This document shows, piece after piece, positions 6,794 through 13,908 of a DNA stretch of 33,125 nt (position 1 is its first letter; every line of letters begins with the position of its first letter). The position numbers were made by a program, and so were the translations under genes. The DNA lies in NCBI GenBank assembly GCA_902766545.1, contig CACXEC010000045.1, positions 1-33,125 of the forward strand. Reading direction: 5' to 3'. The notes beneath the pieces were generated by a model. That model saw only the letters and a program-made list of their open reading frames with translations, ran no database searches and was not told where the DNA came from. This stretch comes from an uncultured Erysipelotrichaceae bacterium (lineage in GTDB: Bacteria; Bacillota_I; Bacilli_A; RF39; UBA660).

Positions 6794-8521
6794 ATGAAAA
6801 AAATATTAATAGATTTTAAGACAGATAATAGTAAGTTAACGGCTACTATGGTTGACAATGATTATTCACAATCTGTACCTGATGAAAAAGTATATAAACT
6901 AATTGAATTATTAAATGGATTACAAATTCAAAAAATAATTGTGGATGGATCCTTATCAACCATAAAATATGATTCAGGTGAAGTATTTTTTGAAAATTTT
7001 CCTCAATATTTAGATTATGTTCAAAAAAGTTCGAATATTGCTCCAGAAGTAACTGCTTTTTTACAAAAAATTCAAGAATTTGCTAAAGAAAGCATGAAAC
7101 AAAATCTAGAGCTAGCAAGAGCGATTTCAAGTGAAGTTGTTATTAAAGAAGACAGTGAAGAAGCAAAAAATGAAGAAGAAAGAGCTAAAATTGAAGAAAG
7201 ATATATGCAAATTGTTCAAGAATGTGAAGAAAAAGAAGAGTCTAAAAAAGCAATTGAAACAGAGATAACAAAATCACAAAAGAAAAAAGAAGAGATTGCG
7301 GCCTCTATTAAAGATCTTGAAGCACAATTATTAGATATTGATTTAAGAAGTGAAGATGCTAAAACTAAAAGAGAAAGCCTTGAAAGACAAATTGGTGTTT
7401 TAGAAAAAGAAAAAGATCAATTAGATGAACAAATTGCTGGAGCTGAGAAGTGCTTAAAAGAACTTGAAACGCAAATTGAATCGGCTAAAACTGAGCTTAA
7501 AGAATTAAAAGATGAAATAGTAAGGTTAAAAATAGAACTTCATGATTTAAAGGAGCGCATTAAAACTGATAGCTTGGTTCATGAAATAGGGGCAAATGTT
7601 GATAGAATGATTAATGAAAGTACATCTACTCCTGTTATTAGAGATAAGGAGCCTAAAAAGAAAAGAAGATTTAGCCGCGTCGCTGCTGTTGTTGGTAGAA
7701 TGGTTGGTGGTGCTTTAATAATTGGTGTTATGCTTCATTTTGCATATACTGCTGCTATGGAAGTTGTGGAGAATTTTAAGAATTATACTACTCCAGAAAT
7801 TGTTACAACGGCTAACATAGATTATTATAAACCGTATGCTTCTCCAGAGAACACTAGTAGTATTCAATATATATATGCTAGGGAGGCAGATCAAGCTATT
7901 TATGAAGAGTGTAATAATATGTATTATAGAACTTTTAAAAAATATGCTGATTTATATGGATTAGATGAAAGAATTGTAGCTGCTATTGCTACAACAAGCG
8001 GTGGGATTCATTATGAAGATATAAATGATATGGGAAGAGTAGGTATTATGAATTTAAACTATGCACTACTCGTTAATGATTCCGTTGCAGCTTATAATTA
8101 TCAAACTGGTGAATATGAACTTTATCCAGTAACTTATGAAAATATTCAAAAGTTAGATACAAATGTCAAAATAGGATGTATGTATTATCAATCTTTATAT
8201 CGTAGATATAATGGCAATCATATTTTAGCTTTAGAAGCATACTTTTATGGTTATGAATATGTTGATGGGTTATTAAATAGTAAAGCTAAGGAAGCTGGCT
8301 TAGATGTTGCAACTTATATAAGTGAATTGGATAATTCAACTATCAATGAGTTGTTTATGACTGAAGATGGCAGTATATTTGCTTATGATGTATTTATATA
8401 TATACCATCTAATAATGTATTAGAATTTAAAACTGTAAATGGTAGAGAAGCTGGACCAAGTAGGTATAATACTTTCTCTAATTCATATGAAAGAGAAATC
8501 ACACATATAAAAAATACATAA
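6794..8521 (+). CDS. Membrane-anchored coiled-coil protein with degenerate lytic transglycosylase (SLT-like) domain
   Basis: A 575-residue protein. Residues 1-110 are a soluble N-terminal region. Residues 120-262 are a long coiled coil rich in Glu and Lys. A basic patch (287-294, KKKRRF) precedes one transmembrane helix at about 299-321, so the coiled coil is cytoplasmic and the rest is outside. Residues 380-490 resemble a lytic transglycosylase fold: LYGLDERIVAAIA, then TSGG, MGRVGIMNLN, DTNVKIGCMYYQSLYRRY and NGNHILALEAYFYGY match the order of the family motifs. The catalytic Glu of the usual ESG/ESS motif is replaced by Thr401, so cleavage of glycan strands is unlikely; it may bind peptidoglycan and tie it to a cytoplasmic structure. 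It follows the DUF1292 gene by one base with GAGAGGAT as ribosome site. Confidence 0.78.
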   Translation: MKKILIDFKTDNSKLTATMVDNDYSQSVPDEKVYKLIELLNGLQIQKIIVDGSLSTIKYDSGEVFFENFPQYLDYVQKSSNIAPEVTAFLQKIQEFAKESMKQNLELARAISSEVVIKEDSEEAKNEEERAKIEERYMQIVQECEEKEESKKAIETEITKSQKKKEEIAASIKDLEAQLLDIDLRSEDAKTKRESLERQIGVLEKEKDQLDEQIAGAEKCLKELETQIESAKTELKELKDEIVRLKIELHDLKERIKTDSLVHEIGANVDRMINESTSTPVIRDKEPKKKRRFSRVAAVVGRMVGGALIIGVMLHFAYTAAMEVVENFKNYTTPEIVTTANIDYYKPYASPENTSSIQYIYAREADQAIYEECNNMYYRTFKKYADLYGLDERIVAAIATTSGGIHYEDINDMGRVGIMNLNYALLVNDSVAAYNYQTGEYELYPVTYENIQKLDTNVKIGCMYYQSLYRRYNGNHILALEAYFYGYEYVDGLLNSKAKEAGLDVATYISELDNSTINELFMTEDGSIFAYDVFIYIPSNNVLEFKTVNGREAGPSRYNTFSNSYEREITHIKNT

Positions 8522-8550
8522 GTTATTTCATTTCACTTATGTATTTTTTT
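8511..8550. terminator. Bidirectional terminator between convergent genes
   Basis: A 13-bp perfect inverted repeat (8511-8523 with 8535-8547) is flanked by A runs on the left and T runs on the right, so it can stop transcription from both sides. It overlaps the ends of both flanking genes. Confidence 0.85.
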
Positions 8551-8834
8551 AATTGTTTAGCATTTGGTCCAAAGATAATCTTTAATTGATTGTCTATTTC
8601 TACAATACCCTTAGCTCCTAACTTTTGAATTCCATCTTTATCAGCTAAAGATATATCTTTTAAAGTAACTTTTAATCTAGACATATTGACTTCTGAGTCT
8701 ATAATATTATCTTTACCTCCTAAGTATTGAACTAATTTGTTAATTTCAAATGTAAAATTCTTTCTATTTAATTTTACGACTACTAATGATATTAATAATA
8801 ATACTATTAATATAATTAAATATTGCCACCACAT
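8523..8834 (-). CDS. Membrane-anchored PTS EIIB-like domain lacking the phosphorylated Cys
   Basis: A 103-residue protein: one transmembrane helix (residues 4-21) followed by a domain matching the EIIB domain of glucose-type PTS transporters (LVQYLGGKDNI, RLKVTLKD, LGAKGIVEIDNQLKIIFGP). In active EIIB proteins the phosphorylated Cys lies in a CxTRLR motif; here the aligned residue is Asn50 (NMSRLK), and the domain has no Cys. It therefore cannot carry phosphate in the usual way. No EIIA or EIIC gene is nearby. It may be a sensor or scaffold. The start is the ATG at 8834, preceded by AGGTGAT; an upstream in-frame ATG at 8864 has no ribosome site. Confidence 0.8.
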   Translation of the reverse strand: MWWQYLIILIVLLLISLVVVKLNRKNFTFEINKLVQYLGGKDNIIDSEVNMSRLKVTLKDISLADKDGIQKLGAKGIVEIDNQLKIIFGPNAKQLKKYISEMK

Positions 8835-8884
8835 AAATTTATCACCTAGAAATATTATACACAATTAATCCCAAAAATAAAATC

Positions 8885-8911
8885 ACTTTTTAATATTTTT
8901 CACATAAGATA
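8885..8911 (+). promoter_or_regulatory. Sigma-K-like promoter for the coat protein gene
   Basis: AC at 8885-8886, 16 bp, then CATAAGATA at 8903-8911 matches the sigma-K pattern AC-N16/17-CATANNNTA. It lies 28 bp before the start of the CotZ-like gene, whose relatives in B. subtilis are late mother-cell genes. Confidence 0.55.
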
Positions 8912-8939
8912 TATTGAATAAATGAAAGGGTGAAAAATT

Positions 8940-9398
8940 ATGTGTAATAATAATGGGTCTGATGGTAATTGCATTGCAGAACTTTTAAAGGTTATATTAG
9001 TTTTACAACAAAATGTTTGTCCAGAAAATGGCTTAGATTCTTGTGATAGACCAATGCTTGGTGGCGGCGGAAACTGTCTAATATGCAATACGAGACCAGT
9101 AATGCTTTATATGTGCTGTGGAAATGGGGTTCCACTTTCAATGCCAACTTCAAAAGATGCAAGACAAGTTTGCTCTAATCCTTCTTTAGGTAGTAGTTGT
9201 CCGGATTGTTCAAATGTCTTTAGGGTCGAAAAAATAGAAGGTAACTGTTGTACATTTAGGGTGCTTACTGCAAATCCAGATGAAAGCTGCTGTAATAGTC
9301 AACCATGGATTGCAACTAATAGTTTCTTTACGATGAATTTAGATTGTTGTTGTATTGTAAGATGTTTAAATGATTGCTACGTTGATTGTGTATGTTAA
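8940..9398 (+). CDS. cotZ: Cysteine-rich spore coat/crust protein, CotY/CotZ family
   Basis: A 152-residue protein with more than 20 Cys residues. The order of conserved parts matches Bacillus CotY/CotZ and exosporium ExsY: an N-terminal Cys-containing helix (NCIAELLKVILVLQQNVC), FRVEKIEGNCCTFRVL in the middle, and a C-terminal MNLDCCCIVRCL. These proteins assemble on the outside of the spore coat into a disulfide-linked crust or exosporium lattice. It has a good ribosome site (AAAGGGTG), a sigma-K-like promoter and a strong terminator, so it is a single-gene unit, expected late in the mother cell. Whether it is closer to CotY or CotZ cannot be told by eye. Confidence 0.82.
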   Translation: MCNNNGSDGNCIAELLKVILVLQQNVCPENGLDSCDRPMLGGGGNCLICNTRPVMLYMCCGNGVPLSMPTSKDARQVCSNPSLGSSCPDCSNVFRVEKIEGNCCTFRVLTANPDESCCNSQPWIATNSFFTMNLDCCCIVRCLNDCYVDCVC

Positions 9399-9405
9399 AT
9401 TATTA

Positions 9406-9442
9406 AAAAAACTTCTATGAATTATTTTCATAGAAGTTTTTT
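9406..9442. terminator. Bidirectional terminator between cotZ and gatD
   Basis: A 16-bp perfect inverted repeat (9406-9421 with 9427-9442, loop TTATT) with A and T runs at the outer ends serves both convergent genes. The gatD stop codon lies inside it. Confidence 0.88.
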
Positions 9443-10110
9443 AAATATTCGTTATAAGCTTTATATTCTGGTGTATTTGTATCAATATGATATTTATAGT
9501 TATTCTTAATACATAAGTCAGATACTATAAGATCTGTTAAATGAGGATTTCTAATTAATAATGGTCCAATTAAATATGTTCCATAGAAGTTCTTATAATT
9601 ATATCCCTCAGTTAGACTTTTATAATTATCGGCTAATCCACTTATAACTTTAAATAAATGATTTTCATTATTTTGTACTATATATTTACGATTTTGAAAT
9701 CCAATAATGGGAGATAGATCTTTATATACCATAAATGAGTGATCTCTTAGTCTTTTATCGCTTTTTGCATAATAATTAAAGATTCCAAGAGATGTAACAT
9801 CATCAATTGATTTTCCAAATAATAAATACGAATTTCCAGTTGCAATTAAATATTTATTATTTTCAATGTATTTTTTTATATCTTTTGCATATTTTTTTAA
9901 ATCGTTTAAGGCAATCATAAGACTTTCATCTGAACCAGAGCCTAGATAGACTAAATCATATGAGGAAAAATTAATTTTATCATTTATAGTTAAATAATCA
10001 ATTCTAATATCAATATTTTGATTTTTAAAAGCATTTTTTATGGCTAGTATGTTTCCTTGTTCACCATATAGATTTAATAAATCATAATATAAATGTGCGA
10101 CTTTAATCAT
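9415..10110 (-). CDS. gatD: GatD-like class I glutamine amidotransferase, catalytic residues lost
   Basis: In Staphylococcus aureus, GatD releases ammonia from glutamine and passes it to MurT, which amidates the D-Glu of lipid II. This 231-residue protein has the family frame: HLYYDLLNLYGEQGN at the start, LGSGSDES, and GTYLIGPLLIRNP near the end. The catalytic Cys motif (usually CGGYQ) reads TGNSYLL here, with Gly92 in the Cys position, and the catalytic His of GTYLHGP is Ile181. The only Cys in the protein is elsewhere (near residue 200). It therefore cannot be a normal glutaminase. It overlaps murT by 8 bases with a GGAGGAAC ribosome site inside murT, so the two are coupled. Confidence 0.85.
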   Translation of the reverse strand: MIKVAHLYYDLLNLYGEQGNILAIKNAFKNQNIDIRIDYLTINDKINFSSYDLVYLGSGSDESLMIALNDLKKYAKDIKKYIENNKYLIATGNSYLLFGKSIDDVTSLGIFNYYAKSDKRLRDHSFMVYKDLSPIIGFQNRKYIVQNNENHLFKVISGLADNYKSLTEGYNYKNFYGTYLIGPLLIRNPHLTDLIVSDLCIKNNYKYHIDTNTPEYKAYNEYLKNFYENNS

Positions 10111-11434
10111 TTTGTTCCTCCAAGAATATTTTTTTTAGTACTGCAGTCATATCAAAGCATACCATAGTAAATATTGTACCTTTAGTTGTTTTTAATAGTT
10201 TGGGAATATCTTCGACATCATCTATAAGAAGTATTTTATCTTCTGGTATATTGGCATTTAATAATCTTGCTAAGCAATCATATCTAAATCTTCCAATAAT
10301 AATTATTTTATCGACATTTTTTAAGTTTAATATTTCAAAATCAACGTCATATAGCCAAGATAAATCATTATATTTATATCTTCTTGATACATTATCAAAT
10401 CCTAATATAATGGTTTTTTCATTAGGATAGTTATTTATATAGTTTAAGGATTGTAAATAGCTTAGATTATTTTCATTTTTAGATTCTATCATTTGAACTA
10501 AGCGATTATCAAAAGTTAAATTCTTAAGACGCTTAGATTCTAAAATATTTTTATTTAATGAATAATTTAATTGTTCGTCTGACAAACCAATTGTTTTACA
10601 TAGTGCAAATGCGGCTAAAGTGTAATATGCAGCAAAGAAAACATTTTTATTTAAGTGATATTCCTGATTATTGATAATCATGTTTTGTTTTTCCAAGTTA
10701 ACATTTTTAGCTAAGAAATCTACTTTTCTTGTAAAATCTTTGTTTGGACAAGTATATTTTCCAAGGTGTCCATAATGATAATAAGAATAATTTAATTTAG
10801 TGTGACAAAATGGACAATAAGCGGCATCTATATTATTAGAATATGGCTTATTTAAACTATATTTAGTTTTATCAATTCCGTATGTAGTAATTTTGTTATT
10901 TAAATAAGTAAGACGATTAACAAAAGGGTCATCAACATTTAGAATTAAGTGAACTTCTTCATTAAATGATTCTTTTATTTTGTTTAGAATAAGCTCTGGT
11001 TCACCATTACGAGCTGGTTGGTCTCTGGTAATATTGGTTATAACTAAATGTGTTAAAGTACTTTTCTTAAATGTTTCTTTAATATATGATTCATCCATTT
11101 CTAGTAGAAGAACATCGCCGTTTAATTTGTGAGTAAACGTATTTGTATTATTTAAAATAATAGTTGTAGTTCCATTAACAACATTTGATCCGCTTTTATT
11201 CCAAATTACTTTGTAGTTGTTGTCTTCTAGAATATGGGCTATCATGGAAGTTGTAGATCCTTTTCCTGAAGAGCCAGTAACTCCTATAACATATTTAGGA
11301 TACTTTATTTTGGATAAAATATTGCTATCTAGTTTTCTTACGATACTAGCAGGGAAAACTGATGCTTGTTTTCTAAATATTTTACAAATGATAGTTATTA
11401 TTTTATTTAGTAGTATTAAAAAGCTTATTTTCAA
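10103..11434 (-). CDS. murT: MurT-like Mur ligase (lipid II isoglutaminyl synthase subunit), divergent
   Basis: MurT is the ATP-dependent ligase partner of GatD. The product (about 443 residues) has an N-terminal hydrophobic helix, the ATP P-loop GVTGSSGKGSTT (normally GTNGKTTT in this family), a region ending in TNITRDQPARNGE that corresponds to the TNxxRDQxDRxGE motif, and an inserted zinc ribbon starting CPFC. Only three of the four usual zinc Cys are present (C210, C213, C232 counted from the GTG start; the fourth position is Lys235). A C-terminal DUF1727-like domain contacts GatD. Start: TTG 11434, 6 bases after AGGTG; the GTG at 11443 overlaps that site. Together with the catalytically dead GatD this pair probably has a changed reaction or ammonia source. 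Confidence 0.83.
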   Translation of the reverse strand: MKISFLILLNKIITIICKIFRKQASVFPASIVRKLDSNILSKIKYPKYVIGVTGSSGKGSTTSMIAHILEDNNYKVIWNKSGSNVVNGTTTIILNNTNTFTHKLNGDVLLLEMDESYIKETFKKSTLTHLVITNITRDQPARNGEPELILNKIKESFNEEVHLILNVDDPFVNRLTYLNNKITTYGIDKTKYSLNKPYSNNIDAAYCPFCHTKLNYSYYHYGHLGKYTCPNKDFTRKVDFLAKNVNLEKQNMIINNQEYHLNKNVFFAAYYTLAAFALCKTIGLSDEQLNYSLNKNILESKRLKNLTFDNRLVQMIESKNENNLSYLQSLNYINNYPNEKTIILGFDNVSRRYKYNDLSWLYDVDFEILNLKNVDKIIIIGRFRYDCLARLLNANIPEDKILLIDDVEDIPKLLKTTKGTIFTMVCFDMTAVLKKIFLEEQND

Positions 11435-11451
11435 ATTAATCACCTATATTT

Positions 11452-11457
11452 ATTATA
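11452..11457 (-). promoter_or_regulatory. Possible -10 element of murT-gatD
   Basis: TATAAT on the minus strand; transcription would start near 11445, giving a very short leader that still contains the AGGTG ribosome site. A weak TTTAAA lies 17 bp upstream as -35. Confidence 0.4.
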
Positions 11458-11485
11458 TCACGATTTATCTTATTTTTAAAAAAAC

Positions 11486-11514
11486 TAGCAATATAGTGAT
11501 ATTTATAGTATAAT
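11486..11514 (+). promoter_or_regulatory. Promoter upstream of ftsA
   Basis: TATAAT at 11509-11514 is 17 bp after a weak -35 (TAGCAA at 11486-11491) and 18 bp before the ftsA start. It is divergent from the murT promoter within the same 90-bp gap. Confidence 0.5.
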
Positions 11515-11532
11515 TCTTTTAAGGTAGATAAG

Positions 11533-12762
11533 ATGAGAAAAATATATAGTGCATTAGATATTGGTTCTAGTTATATAAAACTCGTTGTGGGTGAATTTAT
11601 TAATAATCGCCTAAATATTTTGTGTGCTTTAAAAAAAGAAACTAGAGGTTTTAAAAATAATCAAATAACCAATTCTGATACTTTAATAAAATCGATTAAT
11701 TGTATTTTAAATGAAGCTAGTTTAAAATTGAATTTTAAGATAACTAAATTGATTGTTAACATTCCAACTGATTACAATGATTTTTTAATGAGTGATGGAA
11801 TGATAAAACTAGAAAATGAAGTAGTATCTACCAATGATATTATTAAAGTTATGCAAGAATGCACATTAAATAGAATAAAAGCAAATGATGAACTAATTGC
11901 TAGTCTTCCAATTATATTTAATGTAGGAGATAATGAAACTAATAGTCCTTTTGGAAAAAGAGGAAAAACCATTTCCGTAAAGAGTGTTTTAGTTTCAACG
12001 GATAAAAAGAAAGTATACGATTTAGTTAAACTTTTAGAAAAATGTGATATTCAAGTTATTGATATAACTACAACGGGTCTAGTTGATTACTATAATTTTA
12101 AATGTAGGGAATTCGACGGTGTTAATATGGTTGTTGTAAATATAGGTTATACGACTACTAATATTAGTGTATTTAGTAAAGGAATTTATATTAATAATAT
12201 TTGTTTGGAAGTTGGAGCAAGTGCTATTGATGCCCAAACGGCTAAACATTTTAATATAAGAAAAAAAGATGCTATATTTTTAAGAGAGACTTATGGTAGA
12301 CTAGTAAATGATAACTTAAAAGATGAAGATGATGTTTTAATAACTGATTTAGATGGAAAAGAAATAAGAATTAATAGGTATGAATTGTGTAAATTTATTA
12401 GTAAGCAATTACATGATATTATAAAATTAATTAAAAAAAATATAAATGACTTAACAAAAAAAGAAATTAGTTATATAATTATAACAGGGGGCTTAGCTGA
12501 GTTTAAAGATTTAGGAATTTTACTAGATCAAGAATTTGATAATGTTAAATTAGGAAATATAGAAGAAATAGGTGCTAGAGATAATTCGTTTAGTGTATCT
12601 ATTGGTGCTTTAAAGTATTTTAATGAAAAGTTAAGTCTTAGAGGAAAAGATTTTGGAATGTTAAGTGATGAAGATATCGAACTTTTAACTAATGGAAACT
12701 CAAAACTGGAAAGTGGAGAATCTTTGTTAGGAAAAGTTTTCAGTTATTTTTTTGATAATTAA
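11533..12762 (+). CDS. ftsA: Cell division protein FtsA
   Basis: Actin-like ATPase that anchors FtsZ filaments to the membrane. The 409-residue product shows the three nucleotide-binding motifs in order: ALDIGSSYIKLVVGEF (7-22), VVNIGYTTTNISVFS (201-215) and IIITGGLAEFKDL (315-327). The 1C subdomain lies in between, at about residues 85-165. The last residues (LLGKVFSYFFDN) form the short amphipathic membrane-targeting helix expected of FtsA. The ribosome site AAGG is modest. It is followed by ftsZ after 18 bases, the standard ftsA-ftsZ arrangement. The sequence is divergent from Bacillus FtsA but all key parts are present. Confidence 0.93.
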   Translation: MRKIYSALDIGSSYIKLVVGEFINNRLNILCALKKETRGFKNNQITNSDTLIKSINCILNEASLKLNFKITKLIVNIPTDYNDFLMSDGMIKLENEVVSTNDIIKVMQECTLNRIKANDELIASLPIIFNVGDNETNSPFGKRGKTISVKSVLVSTDKKKVYDLVKLLEKCDIQVIDITTTGLVDYYNFKCREFDGVNMVVVNIGYTTTNISVFSKGIYINNICLEVGASAIDAQTAKHFNIRKKDAIFLRETYGRLVNDNLKDEDDVLITDLDGKEIRINRYELCKFISKQLHDIIKLIKKNINDLTKKEISYIIITGGLAEFKDLGILLDQEFDNVKLGNIEEIGARDNSFSVSIGALKYFNEKLSLRGKDFGMLSDEDIELLTNGNSKLESGESLLGKVFSYFFDN

Positions 12763-12780
12763 GAAGAGGAGAATTGTCTT

Positions 12781-13836
12781 ATGTTTGGATTAGAAATGGA
12801 TCAAATTGCAAAAATTAAAGTTATTGGAGTAGGTGGCGGTGGATGCAATGCTGTTAACCGAATGATTGAATCTGGTGTTAAAGGTGTTGAGTTTATTGTT
12901 GCCAATACTGATTTACAGGTTTTAAACGCATCTAAAGCTAGTAATAAACTACAAATAGGTGAAAGTATTACTAACGGGTTAGGTGCTGGGGCAAATCCTG
13001 AAGTTGGTAGACAAGCTGCTATTGAAAGTAAAGAAGAAATTAAGGAAGCTCTAAAGGGCGCTGATATGATTTTTGTTACTTGCGGAATGGGTGGTGGAAC
13101 AGGTACAGGAGCTGCACCTGTAATTGCTGAAATTGCTCAAGATATTGGAGCTTTAACAGTTGGGATTGTTACCAAACCATTTAGGTTCGAGGGTAAAAGA
13201 AGGATGGAACAAGCAATTATTGGGATCGATGAGTTAAAGAAACATGTTGATACATTAATTGTTATTCCTAATGATCGATTAAGAGAAATAATTGATAAAT
13301 CTACACCACTTACTGATGCATTTAAAGAAGTTGATAATGTACTTCATCGTGGTGTTCAATCTATTTCTGATTTAATTGCAGTATCAGGTTTAGTAAACCT
13401 AGACTTTGCAGATGTTAAAACAGTTATGGAAAAAAGAGGATCTGCTCTTATTGGTATTGGACTTGGTGTTGGTGAAAATAGAGCAATTGAAGCTGCTAAG
13501 CAAGCAGTGTCTAGTCCGCTACTTGAAACAAGTATTGAGGGAGCAACTGATGCTATAATTAATGTAACTGGTGGAACAAGTCTTACATTATTTGAAGCTG
13601 AAGATGCTGCTGAAGTTGTAAGACAGTCTTCAAATACAGATATTAATATTATTTTTGGTGCGGTTATTAATGAAAATTTAAATGACGAAGTAATTGTAAC
13701 AGTAATTGCTACGGGGTTTGATCGTGAAGATGAAGCAAATGAACCAGAAAAAAAAGAGGAAACTCCTAAATATCGTTATAATGATGATAATGATTTTGAT
13801 ATTCCTACCTTTTTAAGAGATAGAGATAATTTTTAA
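12781..13836 (+). CDS. ftsZ: Cell division GTPase FtsZ
   Basis: Tubulin-like GTPase that forms the Z-ring. The 351-residue product has VIGVGGGGCNAVNRM (14-28), the tubulin signature GGGTGTG (104-110), the T7 synergy loop NLDFADV (206-212) that completes the GTPase site of the neighbouring subunit, a short acidic linker of about 25 residues, and the conserved C-terminal peptide DIPTFLRDR (340-348) that binds FtsA, SepF and similar partners. The ribosome site is GAGGAG. A terminator follows at once, so ftsAZ forms a two-gene unit separate from the exported proteins and spoIIGA downstream. Confidence 0.98.
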   Translation: MFGLEMDQIAKIKVIGVGGGGCNAVNRMIESGVKGVEFIVANTDLQVLNASKASNKLQIGESITNGLGAGANPEVGRQAAIESKEEIKEALKGADMIFVTCGMGGGTGTGAAPVIAEIAQDIGALTVGIVTKPFRFEGKRRMEQAIIGIDELKKHVDTLIVIPNDRLREIIDKSTPLTDAFKEVDNVLHRGVQSISDLIAVSGLVNLDFADVKTVMEKRGSALIGIGLGVGENRAIEAAKQAVSSPLLETSIEGATDAIINVTGGTSLTLFEAEDAAEVVRQSSNTDINIIFGAVINENLNDEVIVTVIATGFDREDEANEPEKKEETPKYRYNDDNDFDIPTFLRDRDNF

Positions 13837-13859
13837 GTCTAGAGTACTAGACTTTTTTT
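13835..13859 (+). terminator. Intrinsic terminator of ftsAZ
   Basis: AAGTCTAG (13835-13842) pairs with CTAGACTT (13847-13854) around AGTA and is followed by T residues. It overlaps the ftsZ stop codon. Confidence 0.85.
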
Positions 13860-13877
13860 ATGCAAAAATGATATACT
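13848..13877 (+). promoter_or_regulatory. Extended -10 promoter for the tandem surface protein genes
   Basis: TGATATACT (13869-13877) is an extended -10; TAGACT at 13848-13853, 18 bp upstream and inside the ftsZ terminator arm, matches four of six bases of the -35 consensus. Confidence 0.5.
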
Positions 13878-13908
13878 GATTATATATGGATAATAAAGGA
13901 GATTTATT

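Noticed and set aside
8900..9088. Minus-strand open frame over the cotZ start
   Set aside because: Antisense to the coat gene; its sequence only mirrors the Cys-rich frame.
10211..10217. TTCGACA as a Spo0A box
   Set aside because: Lies inside the murT coding region, away from any promoter; likely chance.
10200..11513. Plus-strand open frames antisense to murT
   Set aside because: Shadows of murT; no start signals; the sequence lacks any family pattern.
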